Both the position numbers and the translations under genes were made by a program. Positions 52,648 to 62,082 of a DNA stretch of 64,000 nucleotides are shown here, piece by piece (position 1 is the first letter of the stretch; every line of letters starts with the position of its first letter). This DNA comes from Methylobacterium sp. Leaf99. GTDB taxonomy: Bacteria; Pseudomonadota; Alphaproteobacteria; Rhizobiales; Beijerinckiaceae. Below the pieces are notes generated by a model. It did no database searches. It had not been told where the DNA came from and was given only the letters and a program-made list of their open reading frames with translations. Where the stretch lies: the NCBI RefSeq assembly GCF_001422375.1, contig NZ_LMMU01000008.1, positions 200,268-264,267 of the forward strand. The letters run 5' to 3'.

Positions 52648-53841
52648 TCAGGCCACCGCCGGGAATACCATGCGGACCACGGTGCCCTCACCGGGCTTGC
52701 TGTCGAGGGTGACCGTTCCGTTCTGGCGCTTGACCAGACCATGGACGATGGCGAGCCCGGTGCCGCGCCCGGCCTCGCGGCTGGTGATGAACGGGGCCAG
52801 CGCCCGCGCGGCCATCTCGGGTGACATGCCCTGGCCCGTATCCGTCACGGTGATCCCCACGGCGCCGTCCCCGGGCCGCTGCAGGGCGCGGTCGCCCACG
52901 GGGACCGCGAAGGTCGCGATGGTGATGCGACCCTCCCCCGGCATCGCCTCGCAGGCGTTGGCGACGATGTGGTTGAGGGCGAGTTCCACCTGGCGCGGAT
53001 TGCTCAGGCCGAGGGCGAGCCCCGGAGCGGTGCGGATTTCGAGGGTGATCCGCACGGGCAGGCTCGGGGTCGCTCGCACGCCGAACTCCGTGACGAGGGC
53101 GTTCATGTCCACCGGCCGCACGTCCGGCGCGATCCGGCGCGAGAACGCGAGGAGCTGGCGGGTCAGGATCGTCGCCCGCTCGGCCGCGTCCGTGGAGCGC
53201 AGGATGGCGCGCTGGATGAACGGCTCGTCGCGGTCGCCGAGGCGGCGCTTGAGCCCGTCGATGTAGCCGATGAGGATCTGGAGGAAGTTGTTGAACTCGT
53301 GCGCGACGCTGTTGGTGAGGAGGCCCAGCGCCTCGCGCTGGCGCGACAGGCTGAGCGCACCCTCCGCATCCCGGCGCCGGGACACGTCGATCACCTGCAC
53401 GATGCGCCGGTTGGTGTCCGGCACCGGCGCCACCAGGATCTCGGCCCAGAACGCCGCGCCGGCCCGGGTGTAGGCCAGGAGCTCGGTGCCCTCGGGCGGG
53501 GCCTCGGCCAGGGCCGTTACGAGGGCGCCCCGCGCCGCGCGGTCGGTGTCGGGCCCGAGGAGGAAATGGGTGCTGCGGCCGCTCACCGCCCCTGCCTCGT
53601 ATCCCGTGAGTGCAAGGAAGGCCGGGTTGGCGAAGACGATCCGCTCGCTCTCGGAGGCCGTCTCGACGAGGAGGGTGGGCACACGCGATGCCGTCAGATA
53701 GGCCCGCGGAGCCGCATCCGCCCGATGGTCGGATGCTTGCTCGTCCGGCCTCTGGTCGTCCGGTGCCTGATCGTCCGGTGGGGGCGATGCCATGGCCTGT
53801 CCGCGCGTGCGAGGGGGCTCTGCCCTCGGGGCCTCAGGCAT
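52648..53841 (-). CDS. PAS-domain sensor histidine kinase
   Basis: The 397-residue soluble protein has a charged N-terminus rich in Asp/Pro/Gln, a PAS domain (RIVFANPAFLALTGYEAGAV, about residues 60-160), an H-box NSVAHEFNNFLQILIGYIDG and an ATP-binding domain (NHIVANACEAMPG, TDTGQGMS, GRGTGLAIVHGLVKRQNGTV). It resembles kinases with LOV-like or redox PAS sensors, but the flavin Cys motif (GRNCRFLQ) is not present (GRSTHFLLG), so it is not a LOV photoreceptor. No response regulator is adjacent. Starts at 53841 or 53793 are both possible. Confidence 0.88.
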   Translation of the reverse strand: MPEAPRAEPPRTRGQAMASPPPDDQAPDDQRPDEQASDHRADAAPRAYLTASRVPTLLVETASESERIVFANPAFLALTGYEAGAVSGRSTHFLLGPDTDRAARGALVTALAEAPPEGTELLAYTRAGAAFWAEILVAPVPDTNRRIVQVIDVSRRRDAEGALSLSRQREALGLLTNSVAHEFNNFLQILIGYIDGLKRRLGDRDEPFIQRAILRSTDAAERATILTRQLLAFSRRIAPDVRPVDMNALVTEFGVRATPSLPVRITLEIRTAPGLALGLSNPRQVELALNHIVANACEAMPGEGRITIATFAVPVGDRALQRPGDGAVGITVTDTGQGMSPEMAARALAPFITSREAGRGTGLAIVHGLVKRQNGTVTLDSKPGEGTVVRMVFPAVA

Positions 53842-53877
53842 AGACCGATCGGGCGGCCCGGCAAAGCTGCGACCTTG

Positions 53878-54510
53878 CTACTGCCGCACCCACATCACGC
53901 GGCCGATCCAGGCGATCTCGCCGACATTGACCACCCGGTCGGCATGCTCGGGGTTGAGGGACGCGAGCTCGATGGTCCGGGCCGTACGGCGCTTCAGTTC
54001 CTTGGCCAGGACTTCGCCGGCGGCCAGGCGCACCACCACGCGGTCGCCCTTGCGGACGCTCGCCGCGGGCGAGACGATGAGCACGTCGCCGTCGCGGTAG
54101 AGCGGCGCCATGGAGTCGCCCTGCACTTCGAGGGCGAAGGCGCGGTCGTCGGCGAGATCGGGAAACTCGATCTCTTCCCAGCCCGGGCCGCCCGTGGGCA
54201 TGCCCTCGTCCGTGAACAGCCGCCCCGATCCAGCCTGAGTCATGCCCACGAGGGGGATCATGGCGCGGGCCGGCCCGGTCCGGACCTCGATGAGACGCAG
54301 GAATTCGTCGAGGCTGGCGCCCGTGGCGGCCAGGACCTTGGCGATGGATTCGGTGGAGGGCCAGCGCTTGCGCCCGTCCGGGCCGATGCGCTTCGATCGG
54401 TTGAAGCTCGTCGCATCGAGGCCGGCCCGGCGCGCGAGGCCGGAGGCCGAGAAGCCGTGACGTTCGGCCAGCCGATCGATGGCGGTCCAGATCTGCTCGT
54501 GCGACAGCAT
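53878..54510 (-). CDS. XRE/S24-type self-cleaving repressor
   Basis: The 210-residue protein has an N-terminal helix-turn-helix (SASGLARRAGLDATSFNR) and a C-terminal S24 peptidase domain. The Ala-Gly cleavage site is in TQAGSG, the catalytic Ser in VQGDSMAPLYRDGD and the Lys in GEVLAKELKRR. Proteins of this kind act like LexA or phage CI and cleave themselves, often after DNA damage. No prophage genes are near, so it is a chromosomal regulator. A 12-bp palindrome lies 37 bases upstream. Confidence 0.9.
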   Translation of the reverse strand: MLSHEQIWTAIDRLAERHGFSASGLARRAGLDATSFNRSKRIGPDGRKRWPSTESIAKVLAATGASLDEFLRLIEVRTGPARAMIPLVGMTQAGSGRLFTDEGMPTGGPGWEEIEFPDLADDRAFALEVQGDSMAPLYRDGDVLIVSPAASVRKGDRVVVRLAAGEVLAKELKRRTARTIELASLNPEHADRVVNVGEIAWIGRVMWVRQ

Positions 54511-54546
54511 GACAGGCTCGCGGCGGGAAGTGCGTAAGACGCTCAG

Positions 54547-54558
54547 CCTACGCGTAGG
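54547..54558. promoter_or_regulatory. Palindromic site upstream of the S24 repressor
   Basis: CCTACGCGTAGG is a perfect 12-bp palindrome starting 37 bases before the repressor start, followed by an AT-rich stretch (AAAGTAGAACTAAAATAT). It is a likely autoregulatory operator. Confidence 0.6.
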
Positions 54559-54718
54559 AAAGTAGAACTAAAATATCCGGAAAGCAACGGTACGGGATCG
54601 CACGGACTTGTTCCGGCGTTCCCCCGGCAGGATCGTCCCGTTCGCGGTCGGCCCCGGTTGCGGCGCGCGGGTGCGCGTTCTATCGCCGGGTCAGCGAGCC
54701 TCGCGCGCAGGAGACCGG

Positions 54719-55072
54719 ATGCCCCTCGTCTACAAGATCTGTCCGCGCGATCTCTGGGCGACGGCCGAGGCGCGGGGGCGCTTCACCGGGGCGCCCGTGG
54801 ACGTGGCCGATGGTTTCATCCACTTCTCCACCGCCGCACAGGCCGCCGAGACGGCGGCCCGGCATTTCGCCGGTGCGCGCGACCTCGTCCTCGTCGCCGT
54901 CGACACCGACGCCCTCGGGGCGGCGCTCCGCTTCGAGCCCTCGCGCGGGGGCGACCTGTTTCCGCACCTCTACGGCGATCTGGCGCTCGAGGCCGTGCGT
55001 GCGGTCCACGATCTGCCGCTCGGGCCGAACGGGCGCCACGTCTTCCCCGAGGCGTTCGGAGACGCCGCATGA
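54719..55072 (+). CDS. DUF952 family protein
   Basis: The 117-residue protein starts [20 protein letters not shown] and has [38 protein letters not shown] and [15 protein letters not shown], all typical of DUF952. The family has no proven function. The stop overlaps the pyrD start (ATGA), and this pairing with pyrD is frequent in alphaproteobacteria. CAGGAGA precedes the ATG. Confidence 0.9.
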   Translation: MPLVYKICPRDLWATAEARGRFTGAPVDVADGFIHFSTAAQAAETAARHFAGARDLVLVAVDTDALGAALRFEPSRGGDLFPHLYGDLALEAVRAVHDLPLGPNGRHVFPEAFGDAA

Positions 55073-56148
55073 TCGGCGCGCTGTTTCCCCTGGCCAAGCC
55101 CCTGCTGCACCGCCTCGATGCCGAGGCGGCCCACAACCTCACCATCCGGGGGCTGTCCCTGCTGCCGACGCGCCGGCCGCCGCCGGACGATGCGCGCTTG
55201 GCCGTCGAGGTCCTGGGTTGCCGCTTTCCCAATCCCGTCGGACTGGCCGCGGGCTACGACAAGGGTGCCGAGGTGCCCGACGCGCTCCTCGGCCTCGGCT
55301 TCGGCTTCGTCGAGGTCGGCGGCGTGGTCCCCAAGGCCCAGCCCGGCAATCCGGCGCCGCGCGTGTTTCGCTTGAGGGCCGATGGCGCCGTCATCAACCG
55401 GTTCGGCCTCAACAGCGAGGGGCTCGACGTGGTGCGCCGCCGCCTCGCGGCCCGTGAGGGCCGGCCCGGCCGGATCGGCGTCAATATCGGCGCCAACAAG
55501 GAGGCGACGGACCGCCTCGCCGATTACGTCGCCTGCACGCGGGCCCTGGCGCCGCTGGTGGATTTCGTCACCGTCAACGTGTCCTCGCCCAACACGCCCG
55601 GCCTGCGCGACCTCCAGGGCGAAGCGTTCCTCGACGATCTCCTGGCGCGGGTGGTGGAAGCCCGCGACGCGGTCCATCCCGGCACGGCGATCCTGCTCAA
55701 GATCGCCCCCGACATCACCCTCGCGGCGCTGGATGCCATGACGGCCACGGCCCTGAAGCGCGGCGTCCAGGCCCTCGTCGTCTCCAACACCACCATCGCG
55801 CGACCGGCGACGCTCGCCGAGACGGCCCTCGCCCACGAGACCGGCGGCCTCTCCGGCCGGCCGTTGTTCAAGCCCGCGACGCGGTTGCTCGCGCAGACCT
55901 ACCTGCGGGTGGGGACGAAAATCCCCCTCGTCGGCGTCGGCGGCATCGACTCGCCCGAGGCCGCCTGGACCAAAATTCTGGCGGGCGCGAGTCTGCTCCA
56001 GCTCTATTCCGCCCTGGTGTACCAGGGGCCGGGCCTCATCGGGTCCATCAAGGCCGGCCTCGTCGCCCGCTTGGCGGCCGAGGGCGCGGGCAGCCTCTCG
56101 GCGGTCGTCGGCCGCGACGCGAAAACCCTGGCGGCGCTGCCGGATTAG
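55069..56148 (+). CDS. pyrD: Dihydroorotate dehydrogenase (quinone), class 2
   Basis: The 359-residue protein has an N-terminal membrane-associating helix ([20 protein letters not shown]), [52 protein letters not shown] with the catalytic Ser, and [20 protein letters not shown]. It oxidises dihydroorotate in pyrimidine synthesis, passing electrons to quinone. Confidence 0.96.
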   Translation: MIGALFPLAKPLLHRLDAEAAHNLTIRGLSLLPTRRPPPDDARLAVEVLGCRFPNPVGLAAGYDKGAEVPDALLGLGFGFVEVGGVVPKAQPGNPAPRVFRLRADGAVINRFGLNSEGLDVVRRRLAAREGRPGRIGVNIGANKEATDRLADYVACTRALAPLVDFVTVNVSSPNTPGLRDLQGEAFLDDLLARVVEARDAVHPGTAILLKIAPDITLAALDAMTATALKRGVQALVVSNTTIARPATLAETALAHETGGLSGRPLFKPATRLLAQTYLRVGTKIPLVGVGGIDSPEAAWTKILAGASLLQLYSALVYQGPGLIGSIKAGLVARLAAEGAGSLSAVVGRDAKTLAALPD

Positions 56149-56444
56149 ACGCGCGCGGCCGGTGCACGTCGCCGGCCGGTTCCGGCTAGTACCACGCAGG
56201 CGGCGAACAGGCCGACCAGCCCCCATTTGACCGGCAGGAGGTCGGCGCCCTCGCTGGCGACGGGATGGCGTGCGAACCGTCCGGGCCCGATCTCGACGCC
56301 CGGTTTGCCCGCCCCTTGCGCGTCCGCGATCTGCTCGGGTGAGATCGCCCATTCGGCGCCGCTCTGGCGGTCGTGCGCCATCATCGCCAAGGCGACGGCG
56401 ATCCCGACGACGATGGCCGCGCTCACCCGTATGGGGGTCCGCAT
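56145..56444 (-). CDS. Small membrane protein, unknown function
   Basis: The 99-residue protein has a hydrophobic N-terminus ([15 protein letters not shown]), a polar middle, and a second hydrophobic segment near residues 72-88 ([19 protein letters not shown]). It resembles small two-helix proteins of the inner membrane. No family was recognised. Its 3' end overlaps the convergent pyrD stop by four bases. Confidence 0.5.
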   Translation of the reverse strand: MRTPIRVSAAIVVGIAVALAMMAHDRQSGAEWAISPEQIADAQGAGKPGVEIGPGRFARHPVASEGADLLPVKWGLVGLFAACVVLAGTGRRRAPAARV

Positions 56445-56682
56445 CCGTGTGGTCTCCTCGACGGGTCCGGGCCGTTATGAGGGCCTTTCCCGTGCATACC
56501 CCACCTGCGTATGGCGGCGCACCGGCTTAACCCAGGCGAAACCACGGGGGACGAACCTTGGCTTGGCGCAAGCGCATGACTGGCCTGCGTTTCTACGCGA
56601 TTGAGGCGCCGCGGTGCGGTGCGGTAACCCTTCGCGGAAGCAGGTCGCCACGACCTTAGAAGCCTTCCCATCAGGATCGTCC

Positions 56683-58980
56683 ATGGATCACCCGGTCGCG
56701 TCTCCCAAGCGTTCGTCCGCCGCCGGCGGCTGGGGTGCGCTGAAAAGCTGTGGCAAGCACCTGCTCGGCAGTCGCGCGCCGCTCTCCGGGGCGCGGGCCA
56801 TGCTGAAGGCCAACCAGCCCGACGGGTTCGACTGTCCGGGCTGCGCCTGGGGCGATCCGGAGCACGGTTCGTCGTTCGAGTTCTGCGAGAACGGCGTCAA
56901 GGCGGTGTCGTGGGAGGCCACGGACAAGCGCACGCCGCCGAAGTTCTTCGCCAAGCATACGGTCAGTGAATTGCGCGGCTGGACCGACTACGCCCTGGAG
57001 GGCGAGGGCCGGCTCACCCACCCCATGCGCTACGACGCGCAGAGCGACCGCTACGTGCCGACCACCTGGCCCGAGGCCTTCGCGGCCATCGGTGCGAGCC
57101 TGCGCGGTCTCGACCATCCCGATCAGGCCGAATTCTACACGTCGGGCCGCGCCTCCAACGAGGCGGCCTACCTCTACCAGCTCTTCGCCCGGCACTACGG
57201 CACCAACAACTTCCCCGACTGCTCGAACATGTGCCACGAGGCCAGCGGCATCGCCCTCCAGGCGGCCATCGGCATCGGCAAGGGCACCGTGCTGCTGGAG
57301 GATTTCGAGAAGGCCGGCGCCATCTTCGTGGTGGGTCAGAACCCCGGCACCAACCATCCGCGCATGCTTGGCGATCTGCGGAAAGCCGCCCAGCGCGGCA
57401 CCCGCGTGGTGGTGTTCAACCCCGTGCGTGAGCGCGGCCTCGAGCGCTTCGCCGATCCGCAGAACACCGTCGAGATGCTGCGCGGCTCCAGCGCCCCCGT
57501 GGCGAGCCACTATTACCAGCCGCGTCTCGGTGGCGACATGGCGGCCTTCCGCGGCATCGCCAAGGCGGTGTTCGCCGTCGACGACGCGGCGCTCGCCGCC
57601 GGCAAGGCGTCCGTCCTCGACCGCGCGTTCCTCAGCCATCACACCGCCGGCCTCGCCGCCTACCGTGCTGCCGTCGATGCCACCACCTGGGAGGCCATCG
57701 AGGACCAGTCCGGCCTGTCCCGCGCCGACATCGAGGTCGCGGCCGGCGTGTATCTCGGGGCCGACAAGGTGATCTGTACCTGGGCCATGGGCGTCACTCA
57801 GCACCGGCATTCCGTCGCCACCATCCGCGAACTCGCCAACGTGATGTTCCTGCGCGGCCATGTCGGGCGTCCCGGCGCGGGCCTCTGCCCCGTGCGCGGC
57901 CATTCCAACGTGCAGGGCGACCGCACGGTGGGCATCAACGAGAAGCCCCCCGCCGCCCTCCTCGACGCCCTGGAGACGACCTTCGGCTTCACCGCGCCGC
58001 GCAAGCACGGCCACAACGTCATCGCGGCCATCGGCGCCATGCTGGACGGCTCGGCCAAGGCCTTCATCGGACTCGGCGGCAACTTCGCCCGTGCCACGCC
58101 GGATACGACCCTCGTCGCAAAGGCCCTGTCGTCGTGCGAGCTCACCGTCCACATCGCGACGAAGCTCAACCACTCGCACCTCGTGCCGGGCCGCGTCGCC
58201 TACCTCCTGCCCTGCCTCGGCCGCACGGAGATCGACCGCAACGCCAAGGGCAAGACCCAGATCGTCACGGTCGAGGATTCCATGAGCATGGTCCACGGCT
58301 CGGGCGGCATCAACAAGCCGGCCTCGAAGGAACTGCTCTCCGAGATCGCCATCATCGCCGGCATGGCGGCGGCCACCGTCGGCTCCGACCGGGTCGATTG
58401 GGCGGCGTTGACCGAGGATTACGATGGCATCCGCGACCTCATCGAGCGCACGATTCCGGGATTCACGGGCTATAACGTCCGGGTGCGGCGCCCGCGCGGC
58501 TTCATGCTCCGCAATCTCGCCGCCGAGCGCAACTTCGAGACCGAAACCGGGTTCGCCAACTTCTCCGCCGATGCGCTGCCGGAGGCGACGGAGCACCAGC
58601 GGGCCCGCAACGCGCCCGGTACCTTCGTGCTGCAGACCTTCCGCAGCCACGACCAGTACAACACCACCATCTACGGCATGGATGACCGCTATCGCGGCGT
58701 CTACGGCGAGCGCCGCGTGGTCTTCGCCCACCCCGACGATCTCGCCGAGATCCGGGCGCTCACGGGCGACCGGGTCGACATCGTCGGCACCCACGACGAT
58801 GGGGTGACCCGGGTGGCGGAAAGCTTCCGTCTCGTGCCGTTCGACATGCCGCGCGGGTCGCTGGCCGGCTACTACCCCGAACTCAACGTTCTCGTGCCGC
58901 TCTCGACCTTCGGCGAGGGCAGCGATACCCCGACCTCGAAATCGGTGATGGTGCGGTTGCGCGCCCCGGTCGCCGCGTGA
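56683..58980 (+). CDS. FdhF/YdeP-type molybdopterin oxidoreductase
   Basis: The 765-residue protein is of the TIGR01701 (FdhF/YdeP) type. The N-terminal Cys pair GFDCPGCAWGDP fits this group rather than the four-Cys cluster of true formate dehydrogenases. Cofactor-binding blocks include DCSNMCHEASGIALQ, FVVGQNPGTNHPRMLGDL, PGAGLCPVRGHSNVQGDRTV and the C-terminal LQTFRSHDQYNTTIYGMDDR. In E. coli YdeP is linked to acid resistance; the reaction is unknown. An FdhD-like or electron-transfer partner is not beside it. The stop overlaps a small gene (GTGA). Confidence 0.9.
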   Translation: MDHPVASPKRSSAAGGWGALKSCGKHLLGSRAPLSGARAMLKANQPDGFDCPGCAWGDPEHGSSFEFCENGVKAVSWEATDKRTPPKFFAKHTVSELRGWTDYALEGEGRLTHPMRYDAQSDRYVPTTWPEAFAAIGASLRGLDHPDQAEFYTSGRASNEAAYLYQLFARHYGTNNFPDCSNMCHEASGIALQAAIGIGKGTVLLEDFEKAGAIFVVGQNPGTNHPRMLGDLRKAAQRGTRVVVFNPVRERGLERFADPQNTVEMLRGSSAPVASHYYQPRLGGDMAAFRGIAKAVFAVDDAALAAGKASVLDRAFLSHHTAGLAAYRAAVDATTWEAIEDQSGLSRADIEVAAGVYLGADKVICTWAMGVTQHRHSVATIRELANVMFLRGHVGRPGAGLCPVRGHSNVQGDRTVGINEKPPAALLDALETTFGFTAPRKHGHNVIAAIGAMLDGSAKAFIGLGGNFARATPDTTLVAKALSSCELTVHIATKLNHSHLVPGRVAYLLPCLGRTEIDRNAKGKTQIVTVEDSMSMVHGSGGINKPASKELLSEIAIIAGMAAATVGSDRVDWAALTEDYDGIRDLIERTIPGFTGYNVRVRRPRGFMLRNLAAERNFETETGFANFSADALPEATEHQRARNAPGTFVLQTFRSHDQYNTTIYGMDDRYRGVYGERRVVFAHPDDLAEIRALTGDRVDIVGTHDDGVTRVAESFRLVPFDMPRGSLAGYYPELNVLVPLSTFGEGSDTPTSKSVMVRLRAPVAA

Positions 58981-59282
58981 GCGAACCGGCCGCCGACGCC
59001 GAAACCTTCCTGGCGGTGACGGAGTCCGTCGCCGCCCTGCAGCCCGGCCTCTCCACCCTTGAGGCGGGCGTGCTCGCGGCCCTGCACCTCGACCTCGCCG
59101 CCGACAGCCGCAGCTTTTCGCGGGTGTTCGGCGTGGAGCACGCCCTCGTGCTGCGGGCGGTGGAGATTCTGGTGGGGGAAGCCGCGCTCCTCACCGTGAT
59201 CGAGCGGGCAGCCCGCACTCAGCGGACGCGCTATGCCGTTACCGAGACCGGCCGAGCGGTTCTCGACCACTTGCACGGCTGA
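58977..59282 (+). CDS. Small protein coupled to the molybdoenzyme
   Basis: The 101-residue protein has EAGVLAALHLDLAADSRSFS, HALVLRAVEILVGEAALLTV and TQRTRYAVTETGRAVLDHL. The last part resembles the wing of a winged-helix DNA-binding fold. GTG overlaps the molybdoenzyme stop. No exact family was recognised; a similar small gene follows fdhF/YdeP genes in related bacteria, by my recollection. It could be a specific chaperone or regulator. Confidence 0.65.
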   Translation: MSEPAADAETFLAVTESVAALQPGLSTLEAGVLAALHLDLAADSRSFSRVFGVEHALVLRAVEILVGEAALLTVIERAARTQRTRYAVTETGRAVLDHLHG

Positions 59283-59416
59283 ACCGGTCGGCGGGCAACG
59301 TCTCGTCCATCGCCGAGCGCACGACGGGGCTGCTCTTGCAGGACGCCCCTGCAACGCCGTGCCCGGCACCGAACCCCCACCCCGCGAGCGGGGCGAGGGC
59401 GGATGAAGCGAGCGGC

Positions 59417-60523
59417 TTACCGCACGATCTGCACCGGCCCGTTCATCCCCGGCCAGTCGGAATACCCGTTGGCGCCGCCGCCGTACCAGTAGGCCTTCGG
59501 GGCCTCGGCGAGGGGTGCGCCCGTGCGCAGGCGCTCGACGAGGTCCGGATTGGCAATATAGGGGCGGCCGAAGCTGAACAGATCGGCGCGGCCCTCCGCG
59601 AGGTCCTTCTCGGCAAGCTCCAGGGTGTACTGGTTGTTGCCGATATAGGCACCTTTGAAACGCTCCCGGATCTGGCCGAAATCGACTTCGTCGGGCACGT
59701 CCCGGGTCTGCTGGGTCACGCCCTCGATGGTGTGGACGTAGAGCAGGCCGAACCCGTTCAGGGCCTCGACATAGGCGCCGAACGTCGCCTTCGGATCGCT
59801 GTCGAGGGCTGTCTTGCCGGGCTCGGTGGTCGCCGGCGACAGGCGGATGCCGACGCGCTGGCCGCCGCCCCAGACCTCGGTCACGGCCTTCACCACGGCC
59901 AGGGGAAAGCGCAGGCGGTTCTCGATGGAGCCGCCGTACTGGTCCGTGCGGTGATTGGTGGAATCGCGCACGAACTGTTCGAGGAGGTAGTTGTTGGCGG
60001 AGTGGATCTCGACACCGTCGAAGCCGGCCGCCTTGGCGTTCTCGGCGGCGCGGCGGTAATCCTCGACGATCCCGGGGATTTCGTCCGTCTCCAGGGCACG
60101 CGGGGTGACGTGGGGCTGCATGCCCTTTTCGGTGAACGCCATGCCCTCAGGCTTGATCGCCGAGGGCGCGACGGGCAGGCCGCCGTCCGGCTGGACGTCG
60201 GGGTGCGAGATGCGGCCCGTATGCCAGAGCTGCAGGAAGATGCGACCCTCATTGGCGTGGACGCCGGCGGTGACCGTCTTCCAGCGCTCGACTTGGGGCT
60301 TGGTCCAGATGCCGGGCGTCAGGGCGTAGCCCACGGCCTGGGGCGAGATGTTCGTCGCCTCGGAGATGATCAGGCCCGCATTGGCGCGCTGGGCGTAGTA
60401 ATCGACGGCGAAATCCGGCGGCACGCCGTCGGTCGACGAACGGCTGCGGGTGAGCGGCGCCATGACGACGCGGTTCTTCAAGGCGAGGTCGCCCAGGGTG
60501 TAGGGTTCGAGGATCGGGCTCAT
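59417..60523 (-). CDS. nemA: Old Yellow Enzyme family alkene reductase
   Basis: The 368-residue TIM-barrel flavoprotein has LKNRVVMAPLTRSRS, the substrate-binding pair HSANNYLLEQFVRD, RTDQYGGSIENRLRF and FSFGRPYIANPDLVERL. It uses NADPH to reduce activated C=C bonds or nitrate esters. The name NemA is used for the family; the physiological substrate is unknown. Confidence 0.92.
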   Translation of the reverse strand: MSPILEPYTLGDLALKNRVVMAPLTRSRSSTDGVPPDFAVDYYAQRANAGLIISEATNISPQAVGYALTPGIWTKPQVERWKTVTAGVHANEGRIFLQLWHTGRISHPDVQPDGGLPVAPSAIKPEGMAFTEKGMQPHVTPRALETDEIPGIVEDYRRAAENAKAAGFDGVEIHSANNYLLEQFVRDSTNHRTDQYGGSIENRLRFPLAVVKAVTEVWGGGQRVGIRLSPATTEPGKTALDSDPKATFGAYVEALNGFGLLYVHTIEGVTQQTRDVPDEVDFGQIRERFKGAYIGNNQYTLELAEKDLAEGRADLFSFGRPYIANPDLVERLRTGAPLAEAPKAYWYGGGANGYSDWPGMNGPVQIVR

Positions 60524-60574
60524 GCGGGGGGGAGGGGTCCTGGTGGGAGCGCACCGCCGTCCGGCGCGCCGTCA

Positions 60575-60590
60575 GCGGGGAAAGCCCCGC
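60575..60590 (-). terminator. Weak hairpin downstream of the CoA-ester lyase gene
   Basis: GCGGGG and CCCCGC form a 6-bp stem with a four-base loop, 47 bases after the lyase stop on the minus strand. No T-run is present, so confidence is low. Confidence 0.3.
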
Positions 60591-60636
60591 TTCCCCGCCC
60601 CTGTTCCCGCCCTCAGCGCATGGCGGGTCCGCCCCG

Positions 60637-61521
60637 CTACTGCCCCTTGGCCGCAATGGCCTCCGACCAGTTCACCGCCCGGCGGGCCATACCGATGTGC
60701 TGGCGCTCGTACATGCGGCCCTCGATCTTGATGGCACCGCGCTTGAGGTTTTCCGGCTTGTCGAACGCCTCGATGACGATGCGGGCGCGGCGCACCTCCT
60801 CCTCGGTGGGGGCGAAGCAGGTGTTGGCCGGCTCGATCTGGTTGGGGTGGATCAGGGTCTTGCCGTCGAAGCCGAGGTCGCGGGCCTGCTGGCACTCGGC
60901 CCGGCAGCCGTCGACGTCGCCGATGTCGTTCCAGACGCCGTCGAGGATGATCAGGCCCTCGGCGCGGGCGGCGGCCAGGGTGAACATCATCCACGGCAGC
61001 ATCGGCACGCGGCCGGGCACGAGCTGGGCCCAGGTATCCTTGGCGAGATCGTTGGTGCCGAGCACGAAGCCGGTGAGCCGGGTGCGCCGGTCGCGCCGGG
61101 CCTTGGCGATGTCCTGGATGTTGAGGATGGCCGCCGGGGTCTCGATCATCGCCCACACGGCGATGCTGTCGGGTGCCTCCAGGGCCTCCAGATGGTTGGC
61201 GATACTCTCCAGCACGGCGGGCGAGGATACCTTCGGCATCAGGATCGCGTCGGGCCGGGCCTGGATCGCCGCCTTGAGGTCGGATTCCCCCCAGGGGGTC
61301 TGGGGGGCGTTGACCCGGATGATGATCTCGCGGTTGCCGTAGCCGCCTTCCTTGACCGCCGCGCAGACCTGTTCGCGGGCGATTTCCTTGGCGTCGGGCG
61401 CCACGGCGTCCTCGAGGTCGAGGATCAGCGAATCGGCGGCCAGCGTCCGGGCCTTCTCGAGGGCGCGCTGGTTCGAGCCGGGCATATACAGCACGCTGCG
61501 GCGGAGGCGGAGGTCGGACAT
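60637..61521 (-). CDS. HpcH/HpaI-type CoA-ester lyase (malyl-CoA/citryl-CoA lyase family)
   Basis: The 294-residue TIM-barrel protein has RRSVLYMPGSNQRALEKART, LILDLEDAVAPDAKE, IRVNAPQTPWG, AVWAMIETPAAILNIQDIA and GKTLIHPNQIEPAN. It belongs to the CitE/malyl-CoA lyase family that splits or joins acyl-CoA and glyoxylate. In serine-cycle methylotrophs a malyl-CoA lyase is central, but this may be a paralogue (beta-methylmalyl-CoA or a malyl-CoA thioesterase-like member). It is unlinked to serine-cycle genes here. Confidence 0.87.
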   Translation of the reverse strand: MSDLRLRRSVLYMPGSNQRALEKARTLAADSLILDLEDAVAPDAKEIAREQVCAAVKEGGYGNREIIIRVNAPQTPWGESDLKAAIQARPDAILMPKVSSPAVLESIANHLEALEAPDSIAVWAMIETPAAILNIQDIAKARRDRRTRLTGFVLGTNDLAKDTWAQLVPGRVPMLPWMMFTLAAARAEGLIILDGVWNDIGDVDGCRAECQQARDLGFDGKTLIHPNQIEPANTCFAPTEEEVRRARIVIEAFDKPENLKRGAIKIEGRMYERQHIGMARRAVNWSEAIAAKGQ

Positions 61522-61692
61522 CGAGGGTTCCCGTGAAAACGCCGAGCACCTTAGTGCAACATCGGCGCCGGGACACCCCGCCAAGCTCGCCGAATGGCCG
61601 GTCTGCCGTCGGATCGGGACGCGGACAGGGGACGGCTGCTACAACGGCGCCCGTCGCGCCGCCCGTTCCGGCGTTCCCACCGTGAGACCGCA

Positions 61693-62082
61693 ATGCCGCT
61701 GATCCGCTTCGACCTCCTCGAAGGCCGCACCGAGGCCGAGCTGAAGACCCTGCTCGACGCCGCCCACGACGCCATGCTGGAGGCGTTCCGGGTCCCGCCC
61801 GGCGACCGCTACCAGATCGTCACCGAGCACAAGCCGTCGCGCATGATCATCGAGGATACCGGCCTCGGCATCCCGCGCACGAAGGACGTGGTGGTGGTGC
61901 AGGTGTTCACCCGCCCGCGTTCGCAGGAGATGAAGCAGGATTTCTACCGCCTGCTGACGGAGAAGCTCGAGGCCGCCTGCGGCATCGCTCCGGCCGACGT
62001 GATGGTGTCGTGTGTGGTCAACAGCGACGCCGACTGGTCGTTCGGCCACGGTCGGGCGCAGTTCCTCACCGGCGAGCTTTGA
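61693..62082 (+). CDS. Tautomerase family protein
   Basis: The 129-residue protein starts MPLIRFDLLEGRTEAELKTL; the Pro after Met is the catalytic base in the 4-oxalocrotonate tautomerase superfamily. The longer length of about 130 residues fits the malonate semialdehyde decarboxylase-like or fused-type members. VVVVQVFTRPRSQEMKQDF and VMVSCVVNSDADWSFGHGRA follow. The substrate is unknown. The stop overlaps the DUF167 start (TTGA). Confidence 0.85.
   Translation: MPLIRFDLLEGRTEAELKTLLDAAHDAMLEAFRVPPGDRYQIVTEHKPSRMIIEDTGLGIPRTKDVVVVQVFTRPRSQEMKQDFYRLLTEKLEAACGIAPADVMVSCVVNSDADWSFGHGRAQFLTGEL

Noticed and set aside
52648..53841. LOV-type photoreceptor call for the PAS kinase
   Set aside because: The flavin-binding Cys motif is not present, so only a generic PAS kinase is called.
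53878..54510. LexA proper
   Set aside because: The helix-turn-helix and length resemble XRE/CI-like S24 repressors and the upstream palindrome is not an SOS box.
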